Source of the DNA: Artemia franciscana
Lineage: Eukaryota; Arthropoda; Branchiopoda; Anostraca; Artemiidae
DNA length: 64,000 bases
Direction of reading: 5' to 3'
Assembly (NCBI RefSeq): GCF_032884065.1
Contig: NW_027062689.1
Location: 124,001-188,000, forward strand
The notes below the pieces were generated by a model, which searched no databases, was not told the DNA's origin, and saw only the letters and a list, made by a program, of their open reading frames with translations. Below, piece after piece: positions 45,726 to 55,700 of this stretch. Within the stretch, counting starts at the first letter, position 1; every line of letters starts with the position of its first letter. The translations under genes were made by a program, and so were the position numbers.

Positions 45726-46073
45726 GTTTTGACTTCATGGTTACTGTTATGGTTATGGTGACTTCACGGTTACTTCAGGGATACTAGTTTTGACTTCAGT
45801 ATTAGGTTCACATCAATGAGACCAGGGACAGGTCTGGGGGGAACTTGAATCTTGATAGTTTGCTAGGACATTACCTAAATAAGGGTATTCCATTCTCTGT
45901 ATCATTTCCTACAATTGTATCATGGTTTAACATATTTTCAAAATAGTTGCCTACCTCTCATACAAATATTAAATTTATTCTAGATTCAATGCATGAAGGC
46001 AATTTATTGACTGAAGTTAGTGTAGCTGTAGGCAATCAGTCTTATGAGTTGTCATGATTTTAATATTTTTCAG

Positions 46074-46256
46074 GAACAATGAGTTTGATTTCAAAAATCT
46101 TTGGTGGTGGCAAGGACAAGAGTCCCTCAGCCGCTGAAGCGATTCAGAAGTTAAAAGAAACAGAGCTTATGCTCACAAAAAAGCAAGAGTTTCTTAAAGT
46201 AAAAATTGAACAGGAGCTAAGTACTGCCAAAAAAAACGGGACAAAAAACAAAAGAG
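46074..46256 (+). CDS. CHMP4: CHMP4 (Shrub/Snf7), first coding exon
   Basis: The exon follows a good acceptor (TATTTTTCAG ending at 46073), so an untranslated exon probably lies upstream. The ATG at 46079 opens 59 codons plus one base: MSLISKIFGGG, EAIQKLKETELMLTKKQEF, KIEQELSTAKK and GTKNKR, the N-terminal amphipathic part and first helix of CHMP4/Snf7. CHMP4 is the main filament-forming ESCRT-III subunit and works at endosomes, the cytokinetic bridge and other membranes. The donor is GT at 46257 (phase 1). Joined in phase to the exon at 51753 it makes a valine at the junction, as in arthropod Shrub. The 3' part of this exon is the first unit of a tandem array in the intron. Confidence 0.93.
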
Positions 46257-46361
46257 GTATTTTGTTTTTTTTCTTGAAGTAAAAATTTCCTCAAAGCAAA
46301 AATTGAATAAGAGATAAGTTCTGTCAAAAAACGGGAACAAAAAACAAAAGAGGTATTTCGT

Positions 46362-46414
<53 letters not shown>

Positions 46415-47345
46415 CTGAGCAAAAATTTCTTCAAAGCAAAAATTGAATAAGAGCTAAGTACTGCCAAAAATACAGAACAAAAAAACAAAGGAAGTATTTC
46501 GTTTGTTTTTTTTTTTCTTGAAGCAAAAATTTCCTCAAAACAAAAATTGAATAAGAGCTGAGTACTGTCAAAAAACGGGAACAAAAAACAAAAGAGGTAT
46601 TTTCTGTCTTTTTTTTTTTTTTTTTTTTCGTGAAGCAAAAATTTCTTCAAAGCAAAAATTGAACAAGAGCTACGTACTGCCAAAAAAAACGGAACCAAAA
46701 ACAAAAGAGGTATTTCGTTTTTTTTTTCTTGGGGCAAAAATTTCCTCGAAGCGAAAATTGAATAAGAGCTAAGCACTGTCAGAAAGAGGTATTTTGTGTT
46801 TTTTTTTCTTGAAGCAAAAATTTCCTCGAAGCAAAAATGGAATAAGAGCTAAGTACTTCCAAAAAACGGAACAAAAAATAAAAGAGGTATTTCGTTTTTT
46901 TTTTCCTTGAAGCAAAAATTTCCTCGAAGCGAAAATTAAATAAGAGCTAAGTACTGCCAAGAAAAATGGAACAAAAAACTGAAGTATCTCGTTTTTTCTT
47001 CTTTTTTTCTTAGAGCAAAAAGAGATCATGAGCTAAATGTTCCCTAGAAAATTTATTGAAACTACAAAAATGGTATTTTTTTAAGGTTATTTTCAGATTT
47101 CCTTGAAGCAAACAATTTTTTGTAGCTAAGTATTGCCAAATAAATTGAATCAAAAAAAGATTATTATTTTTCTTAAACTTTTTTGAAGCAAAAATTAATC
47201 AGAAGCTAAGTTGTGCCAAGGACAATTTAACAAAAATTATAAGAGATAGGCTATTTGTTTTTGTTTTTTTAGATTTCCTTGAAGCTAAAATCAAACAGGA
47301 GCTAATTATTGTCAAGAAAAACGAAACAAAAGCGGTATACCTTTT
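46257..47345 (+). repeat. Exon-derived tandem array in CHMP4 intron
   Basis: The last 60-70 bases of the exon plus donor recur about 11 times into the intron. The landmark GAGCTAAGTACTGCC or a variant occurs at about 46213 (exon), 46311, 46452, 46555, 46667, 46766, 46847, 46945, 47031, 47124, 47204 and 47300, mostly 80-112 bp apart. Units are separated by T runs, the longest of 52 T at 46363-46414. Most units have TAA where the exon has CAG, so they could not be coding. Long minus-strand frames through the array are shadows. Confidence 0.9.
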
Positions 47346-47603
47346 TTTATGAAGGCTAAAAATTAAAATATAAAATATGAGTAAGGACACTTAAGTCCTA
47401 TATAAAATAACGAATATTGTTTAGGTGATTTGTCTCCAGTAATAACATCACTCTTAGCAGCCATATATGAAATAATTGAAATTCTCCTCTATTTTATAAA
47501 AATACAGGGAGGTGGGGGGGGGGCTATGATGTAAGTTCACAGAGATAAGTGGCTGGGAGTGAGAAATACAAGTAATTAGTTCCTCTGAACTTAATCTAGT
47601 AAA

Positions 47604-48030
47604 ACAGTTCGTTACCACGAACTGTTTGGTCACACAGTTCGAGGTAATGAACTGTAAGTAAGGAGCGATGCAGCTCAATAGTAACCAAAATTCTAAATCT
47701 TCATAACAATAGATACATCAAAAGAATCGAATTTTGATGCCTGTTCAAAGTATGTAAAATTAATCAAACTTAATGGTACTCAATAAAAGTTACAAGCCTG
47801 AGAAAATTTGATCAATTTTTGAAAAAGGGGGGAAACACCCCCAAAATATCAAGTGAACTTAATGAAAGTCACTCCATCAGATTCAACATACTATACAACT
47901 CTACCGTAGAGGTGTCAAGCTCCTATGCACAAAAATGTGAAATTTTCCATTTTCTGCTAGAAAAAAGATCACACAGATGTGTGTTTTTTTTTTGTTTTTG
48001 TTGTCTTTTTACAGGGGTGATCTTGGAAAT
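47604..48030 (+). repeat. Rep-A partial copy with two terminal palindromes
   Basis: Two palindromes of the Rep-A terminus (47604-47625 in reverse, 47634-47655 in forward orientation) lie back to back, followed by the first 370 bp of a forward Rep-A copy, which stops shortly before the next copy begins at 48049. Confidence 0.75.
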
Positions 48031-48048
48031 CGGGACAGGTCTCATCAA

Positions 48049-49790
48049 ACAGTTCGTGGTAACGAACTGTAGTAAGGAGAGACCCGGCTCAATAGTAAAC
48101 GAAACTCTAAAAAACAGAATTTAATGCTAAAAGATACATCAAAAGAATCGGACTTTCATGCTGATTTTAAATATATAAGTTTCATCAAATTTAGTCTTTG
48201 TCATCAAAAGTTAAGAGTCTGAGAAAATTTGCCTCATTTTGGAAAATAGGGGGAAACACCTCTTAAAAGTCATAGAATCTTAACGAAAATCACACCATCG
48301 CATTCAACGTATCAGAGAACCCTATAACTAAAATTTCAAGCTCCAATCTACAAAAATGTGGAATATCGTATTTTTTTTTGCCAGAAGACAGATCATGGGT
48401 GCGTGTTTATTTGTTTTTTTTGTTTTTTTTTCAGGGGTTATCGTATCGACCAAGTGGTCCTAGAATGTCGCAAGAGGGCTCATTCTAACGGAAATGAAAA
48501 GTTCTAGTGCCCTTTTTAAGTGACCAAAAAAATTGGAGGGCACCTAGGCCTCCTCCCAAGCTCATTTTCCTCCCAAAGTCAACGGATCAAAATTTTGAGA
48601 TACCCATTTTGTTCCGCATAGTCGAAAACCATAATAATTATGTCTTTGGGGATGACTTACTCCCCCACAGTCCCTGGGGGAGGGGCTACAAGTTACAAAC
48701 TTCCACCAGTGTTACATACAGTGATGGTTATTGGGAAGCATGCAGACGTTTTCAGTGGGATTTTTTTGCTTTGAGGGTGGGGTTGAGGGGAAGGGGCTAT
48801 GTGGGAGGATCTTTCCTTGGAGGAATATGTCATGGGGGAAGAGAAATTCAATGAAAAGGGCGCGGGATTTTCTAGCATTACTATAAAAAAAACTATGAAA
48901 AAATAAACATGAAAAAGTTTTTTCAATTGAAAGTAAGGAGTAGCATAAAACTTAAAACAAACAGAGATTATTACGCATATGAGGGGCTCTAAAAATACTT
49001 TAGAATAAAGAGTATTTAGGAGAGGTATTTAGGAGAAGATAAATACCTCGCTCTTTATGCTAAAGTATTTTTAGTAATTTAAACTATTTTTTCTACGGCC
49101 TTTCTGATTCAGGGGTTATTCTTAAAGAATTGGGACAAAACTTAAGATTTAGTGTAAAGAGTGAGGTATTAACGATGGGACAAACCCCCTCATATACATA
49201 ATAAAAATATAAGAATATAAAAGTTTGTTACGTAAGTTAATTCTTAAGTTACGTATATTTTTTACTAATAAGAACGTTCATTAAAAATTAAAAGTTCTAG
49301 TTGCCTTTTTAAGTAACCGAAAAATTGGAGGGCAACAGGACTCCTTCCCCACCCCTTATTTCTCAAAATCGTCTGATCAAAACTAAAAGAATGCCATTTA
49401 GCCAAAAAAAGAATTAATATGCAAATTTCATTTTAATAATTTATGTGCGGAGAGCCAAAATCAAACATGCATTAATTCAAAAACGTTCAGAAATTAAATA
49501 AAAATTAGTTTTTTCATCTGAAAGTAAGGAGCGACATTAAAACTTAAAACGAACAGAAATTACTCCGTATATGAAATGGGTTGTCCGCTCCGCAATCCCT
49601 CGCTCTTTACGCTAAAGTTTGGCTCTTTGCCACAGTTCTACTTTTTAAAACAATTTAAAAACTTTAGCGTAAAGAGCAAGGGATTGCGGAGGGGACAACC
49701 CATTTCATATACGGAATAATTTCTATTCGTTTTAAGTTTTAATGTCGCTTCTTACTTTCAGTTAAAAAAACTAGTTTTTTTTATTTAATT
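48049..49790 (+). repeat. Rep-A copy, complete (forward)
   Basis: The best example of the family. The terminal palindrome is at 48049-48070, an internal palindrome lies at about 48995-49070, and a long terminal hairpin at about 49500-49787 has arms of about 115 bp and a loop of about 48 bp. The phrase TTTAGCGTAAAGAGCGAG or a close variant occurs several times in both orientations (near 48998, 49045, 49153, 49600 and 49672). No transposase is encoded. It sits in the CHMP4 intron. Confidence 0.85.
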
Positions 49791-50500
49791 TCAACAGAAA
49801 TCAAAGGTTATAGTGCCTTTTTCAAGTGACCAAAAATATTTAAAGGTAGCTAACCCTCCTCCCACGCCCATTTTTTCCCCAAAATCACTCAACAAAATTT
49901 TGAGATAGCCGTTTTGTTCAGCATAGTAAGAAAATGTAATAACTATGTCTTTTAGGATGACAAAGCCTCCCACATCCCCAGGGGAAGGGCTGCAAATTAT
50001 GGCCTTTGCCCATTGTTAACATATAGTAATAGTTTTTGGGAAGTATACAGACGTTTTCGGGGGGGGGGGGGATATTTGTGATGATCTTTCCTTGGAGAGG
50101 GAGTGGGATTTCCCAGAATTATTTAAAAAACGATCATAAATTAAATTTGAAAAACATTTTTTTCAACTGAAAGTAAGGAGCAACATTAAAACTTAAAACA
50201 AACAGAAAACTTAAAAGAAAGAGAATTTATTACCTATATGAGGGGGGTTACCCCCTTGTCAATACCTCCCTCTTTATGCTAAAGTTTTTTTAGTATTTAT
50301 AAAAGAGCTGTTTATTTTAACTAAATGGCCTTTTTGATTCAGGAGTCATTCTTAAAGAATTGGGACAAAATTCCAACTTCAGCGTAAACAGCGAGGCATT
50401 GACGAGGGGGTGACCCCCTCATATAAATAATAATTTCTGTTCGTTTTAAGTTGTAATGTTGCTTCTTACTTTCAGTTGAAACAACTTTTTTTTTGTTTAA
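49791..50500 (+). repeat. Rep-A partial copy (forward)
   Basis: It starts inside the element (a block like GGTTATAGTGCCTTTTTCAA) and runs to one hairpin arm at about 50500 (TTTCTGTTCGTTTTAAGTTG). Together with the two preceding copies it makes a cluster of three Rep-A segments in one orientation. Confidence 0.75.
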
Positions 50501-51643
50501 TACCAACCAGAGGTAGCGGTAGCCAAAATATTCTGGGAGGGAGCAATGAGTTTTGCAGACATGTTGGTCATTTTTATAACTGATTTGGGTGCTATTGCTT
50601 TTAATTTTACTTTCTTTTTCTTTTTCCCTACTGAGACTGGTTCTTCTTCAATAATTTCACGCCATATATTTTCATAAGCCCATTTACACTGTTACAAAAA
50701 ATTATGAGCCAGTAGAATATGTGTGCTTTGTACCACTATTACCGTATCACATTTTTTTGGCTGGCTGACAACATCGGGGGGCACCCCTTTCCCCAAGCGT
50801 GACAAACTTGCAGATAACTATAGCAGATGACACCGGTTCATCCCTTGTAACCAAGATTGCGTCTACTAGGCATACATCAGAAGATTTTCCCGTATAAAGA
50901 TCCTTTAATCTCCATCCCCCTGAAGAAAAATACTTCCATTTACTTAGAAAAGGATTATCACAATAGGAAGTACACTATATCCCCCTCTCAGCATCAATAA
51001 TAAAGGCGTAGACCAGAAATATTCCCAGGAATAAAGACGGATTGGATACCAACAGTTACGGAGTCGGATCCCTTTACCCTTGGCTACCTTCGTGTCTATT
51101 ATCACTTCTTTTTGCGTGTGTAGCTGTGCATTTTCTTTTCATTTTACTTTCTTTTCGTTTTCTTTTTTTACTTTCTTGTACTTAAAGGAGGTGGGGGAGG
51201 TTTAACTCGCCTTATTATTTTAGTTATTTTATTATGCATGCATATCTTTCATTTCTTTCATTTTTTCTGCCTTTCTGATTTCTTTGTACTTTCCCCTTTT
51301 TAGTCACTAGTGTCATGGGGGGATGTCCCTGTCAAATACAACTTTTTTCTTCTTTTCTGTTTGTCTTTAGCATCTGTGGTTTGTCTCCTATTGTTTCATT
51401 TTTTTTATCTTTTCTTCTTTTTCCATGCCATTACTCTCACTTCTCATGGCGTGAATTGTAGGACACCCCCTCCTCCTGCTAGGTATTTCCCTAGTGTCAC
51501 TTTTTGCCTGGGTGTTTCTTCTTTCATTTTTCTTCTTTTATATTTTTCCTTTCCGTCATTTTTGCTTGCTCGTTTGTCGGGGAGGGGGCCCCTAGTGAGC
51601 CCTCTCCCCCTTGACTACGTTCCTGATATAATGATTAACAACA
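50501..51643. other. CHMP4 intron sequence, no gene recognised
   Basis: From about 51100 on the + strand is strongly pyrimidine-rich (TTTTC and CTTTT runs), as is common near acceptors. Open frames here are low-complexity by-products. Confidence 0.4.
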
Positions 51644-51720
51644 TCAGTTGCAGCTTTCTTACTTCTCTTTTTCAGTTGCTTTTCAGGCTTTAAAAAGAAA
51701 GAAGTGGTTCGAAACAACGT
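51644..51720 (+). pseudogene. Partial duplicate of CHMP4 second-exon acceptor and start
   Basis: A 77-bp copy of the real acceptor region lies directly upstream. The polypyrimidine tract ends in AG at 51674-51675 and is followed by TTGCTTTTCAGGCTTTAAAA, which matches the real exon start TTGCTTTGCAAGCTTTGAAA at 51753. Splicing here would shift the frame and soon reach a stop (77 is not a multiple of three). Confidence 0.85.
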
Positions 51721-51752
51721 CAATTACAGCTTTCTTACTCTTATTTTTTCAG

Positions 51753-51930
51753 TTGCTTTGCAAGCTTTGAAAAGAAAGAAGAGGTACGAAAAGCAGTTGC
51801 AGCAGATAGATGGAACGCTGTCTACAATTGAGCTTCAACGCGAAGCATTAGAGGGGGCCACTAGTAATACAGCGGTTTTCCAGGCAATGAACGAAGCAGC
51901 AAAATCATTGAAAGGCGTGCATCAGAGTTT
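51753..51930 (+). CDS. CHMP4: CHMP4 (Shrub/Snf7), second coding exon
   Basis: The exon starts after TTTTTTCAG (51752) in phase with the first exon. It reads ALQALKRKKRYEKQLQQIDG, then a TLSTIELQREALEGA block, TNTAVFQAMNEAAKSL-like text with a serine first, and GVHQS. This is the helix 1 to helix 2 region of CHMP4, nearly identical in pattern to other animals. The donor GTAAGT begins at 51931. Later exons, with the acidic region and the ALIX-binding C-terminus, were not found before the gap at 59680; they may lie in missing sequence or beyond the window. Confidence 0.93.
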
Positions 51931-52509
51931 GTAAGTTTGCCTCTCTCTTTGTTTGTCCTCTCGTTTGAACCGTAAGCCTGTGATTCTGGAGCTGGGTTAA
52001 CTAATCTCAATTTTGTGCCTTTTTTATGGCTCCATTTTTTTTTAATCTACGAATGTCTTCGAAGTGTGTCAAAGCGGTTTATGCTGTCATAATTATGTGT
52101 AGGTAAACGAAAATTTCCAAATAGTAATTAATGGTAAAACTTAACTAATTCGAAAATGAGTCGGGATTTTTGTGCTTGAATTTGATTTGCTTTTAGTTCA
52201 GATGTTGAATTATAATATTTAATAAGTTAACGAAATAGGTATTTGCTGCTATTTGGTTCATCAATTTGTTCCAAATGAATTAGTTATAGTTATATAGGAT
52301 ACCTTTTTGTTAGAAAATGTCTGCCATATCTTTTAAGAAGATCTTTCATATTGTGTCGAATCTTGTTATTCCTTACTCTGGTATCGTTACTCGTGTCGTT
52401 CAACAAAGGGTTAGCAACAAAAGAAATATATAAAAAGTGATTTTATCTCCAAATGTACTAAAAAGACAAATTCCCGCTACATATATCAAAACTAAATTTT
52501 TCTGCTACT
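51931..52509. other. CHMP4 intron, no feature recognised
   Basis: AT-rich sequence without coding signals or repeats I recognise. Confidence 0.4.
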
Positions 52510-53005
52510 ACTTCTAACATCACTGCAGCGCAAAGCCGCATGAGGGGAAGACAGTTACGCACACTCTTCCATGAGATATGGTCAGTCAGTCAGGTACCCA
52601 ATCCGTAGGCAATTTCTCTGGAAACCATCCACCAAATCCCTCTATTTTTCTCTGGGAAACATCTAGCAAATCCCTCTCCATTTTTCTCTGGAAAACATCT
52701 AGCAAATCCCTTTCCATTTTTCTCTGGAAAACATCTAGCAAATCCCTCTCCATTTTTTTCTGGAAAATATCTAGCAAACCCCTCTCCATTTTTCGGAGCG
52801 CCCACGCTTCAGAACCATACTTAACCATTGTCAGCGGTGGATAGCTTCCAATATCCTAATCTTAGTTCATAGACTTATCCTCCTATTCTTCCAAACTTTT
52901 TTAACTGTGAAATAAGACCCGAACTTGGCTACTACTCTATTTTTAACATCTTCGCCGTACAAGCAGTCTTTACTAATAATACTACCAAGATAAGTGAAAT
53001 TTATG
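52510..53005 (-). pseudogene. RTE-like LINE 3' fragment with internal expansion
   Basis: It matches the 3' end of the element at 57.1-57.7 kb: a tail with CTACTAC, CACTGCAGCGCAAAGCCGC, then GGTCAGTCAGTCAGGTACCC, and on to about 53005 (CTAATAATACTACCAAGATA). A deletion removes about 280 bp compared with the long copy, and a 36-bp segment has expanded (see 52616-52793). Confidence 0.8.
52616..52793 (-). repeat. 36-bp in-frame tandem repeat inside an RTE fragment
   Basis: Landmarks (CTCTGG or variant) at 52616, 52650, 52686, 52722 and 52758 give units of 36 bp, the first one 34. On the minus strand each unit reads close to KMERDLLDVFQR, which derives from the LLDVFQR phrase of the RT C-terminus. 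Confidence 0.88.
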
Positions 53006-53464
53006 AAGCCTCAAGAATGGTTAGAAGAAAAAAAATATAGAAAAAGACTTAAGTCCAAATTGACAAAGAAGTGAAAAGATAATTTCCCGCTGCCTGAAAA
53101 GTTAATAATTATGTAAACTTATTATGAAAGAGTCTGAAATTTATAGGTCCTTTGTTAGTTATAAAATATGTCATGGCTACCTCTGGTTTTCACTTGTAGT
53201 CTTATAAAATCGATTTTTCTAATTGGCTGGAAAACAAATTACCTTTTCTTTGAGTGAATTTGGAGATGATGGTGTGTTAAAAGATGTTTTTAATGTTTAT
53301 ATTATCTATTTTACTCTTTTTAAGACTCTTAAGTTTTTTACGACAGAGAAGTAATTTTTTTCGTATTTCATTCTAACATCACAATTGAGGTTATATGCTA
53401 ATAAAATTTTGCTTGTGGAACGTCATACCGAGACTACACGTATCACTTCTTTCAAATAATTAAA

Positions 53465-53796
53465 TAAAAAATAAGTTTTTTTTTAGTTTTAAGTATGCAG
53501 CGACATTAAAACTTGAAACGAACAGAAACTATTCTGTATGTGAAATGGGATGTCCCCTCCTCAACGTCTCGCTCTTTGCGCTAAAGTTTGACTCTTTGTC
53601 ACAGCTGTATTTTTCAAAACAATAAATAAAAATTAGCGTAAAGAGAGAGGCGTCGAGGAGGGGACAGGCTCTTTCATATATAGAATAATTTCCTCCTGAT
53701 ACCAATATAGTAATATAAGGGAGTTCCCCCCTTGTCAATAATTCGCATTTTACGCTAAAGCTCGAATTTTGTCCCAGTTCTTTAAGAATTACCCTT
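53465..53796 (+). repeat. Rep-A fragment (hairpin end)
   Basis: This has the long hairpin of Rep-A (arms about 53485-53590 and 53630-53690) plus a diverged internal segment ending CCAGTTCTTTAAGAATTACC. Confidence 0.7.
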
Positions 53797-53851
53797 TAGA
53801 GTTACTTCAGTGAGAACATCAAAGCTTGATGTTCTCGTTGAAGTAACTCTA
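53797..53851. repeat. 55-bp near-perfect hairpin
   Basis: Arms of 26 bp (TAGAGTTACTTCAGTGAGAA continuing to CATCAA, and its partner from TTGATGTTCTCG to AACTCTA) surround a three-base loop, with two mismatches that could be G-U pairs in RNA. It lies exactly between a Rep-A fragment and a Penelope-type fragment. Confidence 0.85.
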
Positions 53852-54124
53852 ATAGCTTCTTTTCCCTACGTGCATCAATAGTGACAATTGTATTTGTTAT
53901 TATTGGTGGTGGTTTTATTTGTTTTTAGTTTAGTGTTTTTTTTCTTTTTATCTTGTGATGAGGACGCCTAATCTAGATACAGGCGAAATATCCGCGTTAT
54001 TTTAGTCTTTCATCTCTTTTCTCTCTACTGGCCGCAGTCTCGTTTTATTTTTATTTTTTATTTTTGAATTGTATATCTCTTTGTTGTTTGTTGTCATGGC
54101 TGGCCAGTTCGGCTTAAGAACTTT
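53852..54124 (+). mobile_element. Penelope-like pseudo-LTR fragment (different family)
   Basis: It holds a hairpin motif (53955-53988: GTGATGAGGA, CGCCT/AGGCG stem, then GAAATATC) similar in layout to that of the 14-17 kb element, and about 110 bp later an ATG at 54096 starting MAGQFGLRTF, comparable with MERQCGLRRYF of the intact element. The rest is lost where Rep-A begins. Confidence 0.55.
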
Positions 54125-54741
54125 CAACAATTGGCAACGTTCATAACTTGCAGTCCTTCCCCTAGGGACTATGGGAGAATAAGTCGTCCTCAAAGACAGT
54201 GGGAAAAATAAAAAAGCGACTTAGGGGAAAATATGAGCATTGTAGGGAGCCTTGTTGTCCTCCAATTGGTTTGGTCACTAAAAAAGGGCAATAGAACTTT
54301 TAATTTCCGTTAAAATGTGCTCCTCTTCTGAAATTCTTGGACCACTTGGTCGATACGATCACCCTGGAAAGAAAAAATAAATAAACACGTATCTGTGATC
54401 TTTCTTCTGGCAAAAAATACAAAATTCCACATTTGTGCAGATAGGAGCTTGAAACCTCTGCAGAAGGGTTTTCTGATACACTGAATCTGATGGTGTGATT
54501 TTCATTAAGATTCTATGATTTTTAGGGGATTTTCCCGCCTTTCTTCGAAAATAGAGCAAATTTTTTCAGCCTCTTAACTTTTGATGGGTAGGACTAAACT
54601 TGAAGAAATTTATGTATTTAAAATCAGTATAAAAATCTGATTTTTTTTATGTATCTATTGGTATCAAAATTTGTTTTTTAGAGTTTCGGTTACTATTGAA
54701 ACGGGTCACTCCTTACTTACAGTTTGTTACCACGATCTATT
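54125..54741 (-). repeat. Rep-A fragment (reverse)
   Basis: It matches the palindromic half of Rep-A and ends in a decayed palindrome at 54720-54741. Confidence 0.7.
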
Positions 54742-54749
54742 AAAATGGA

Positions 54750-55140
54750 TTTTTGATTGGGGAGAAAAGAAAGTATCAAGGGAGAAAAGGGGAGAAGGTA
54801 GTATCTATTGCTTGTCCTATGTGCGGATCTCAGGATGAAAGTTTAATACATTTTGTGTGTGAATGTGTCGAATTGAATGATTGGAGGCGTGAGATGTATG
54901 GTAAAGAAAAATTGAATGAGATATGGATGGTAGATAGAATGAATGATACAAATTTCCTGAGTATCAAAAGGATAGCAAGGTTTGTCAGGATTGCAGCGGT
55001 GCATCGGGAGCGTTTTCTTTAAATAGTTTTAATTTAATGTAGTTAATTTGTTGTTTGTTTATTATGTAATTTTCCTATGGCCCACGGGCTTTTTTTTCTG
55101 GAATAATTTATTATTAATTATTATTATAAGACACAATATG
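54750..55140 (+). pseudogene. LINE 3' end: ORF2 C-terminal zinc knuckle and tail
   Basis: A frame to 55022 holds ACPMCGSQDESLIHFVCECV (CX2C, H, C: the C-terminal knuckle of many LINE ORF2 proteins) and ends in an arginine-rich phrase (RIARFVRIAAVHRERF). It is followed by a short 3' region (TATGGCCCACGGGCTTTTTT) and an ATT-rich tail at about 55105-55140. The 5' part is missing because Rep-A sits directly in front. Confidence 0.65.
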
Positions 55141-55700
55141 AATTATTATTATAAGTCACAAAGACAGCGAGTCTTAATAATTTGAGGCCTAGATCTGGAG
55201 AATTTCCTAAGCAAATCCTTTCTTCTCTCCACGTTCCCGGAATAGAATCACACTAAATTTCCTCCGTTGAATCCTAGTTGAGAGTCAACTTTTTCCCATC
55301 AAGATTGGAAGTGCTCTCTCTTTCCCGTTATATGATACAAAGCACAAGAATTTCTTTTTCTCTTCTTTTTTTTCTCTCTCTTTCAATCGGGAAAGCGGAA
55401 GATTTATGGGACGACCAATTAAGCGTGGGGGTCCTTGGCAATATTTTTAGAATAGGTTGTTAAGAGTGAAAATATTATTAATAAAGGGGAAAAGTCCGTT
55501 AATCCTTAGTAAGAAGAAAAGTTTATATGATTAACTTATTTTGTCGTTAGTTTAGATATTTTCGCGCTGTATTCTGTTTCTGTGCGTGCTTGTAATTTGT
55601 ACTGTTGTTTAATTTTCTTGCTTGTGTGTTATTTATTTATATTGTTGTGTGTATATGGCCCTTAGGCTTTTGAAATACACTTATCTATCTATATCTATCT
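55141..55700 (+). repeat. Probable second LINE 3' tail ending in (TATC)n
   Basis: The phrase ATGGCCCTTAGGCTTTTGAA at about 55655 followed by TATCTATCTA repeats resembles LINE 3' ends with microsatellite tails. The part before 55560 shows nothing I recognise. Confidence 0.45.

Noticed and set aside
46324-47029. Long minus-strand frames through the CHMP4 intron array
   Set aside because: They arise from the repeated T-rich units read in reverse and contain poly-lysine and phenylalanine-rich filler.
47274-47336. Annotating the last array unit as a true CHMP4 exon
   Set aside because: Its 62-bp length would break the frame between the two good exons, and it lies in a series of decayed copies; kept as a finding only.
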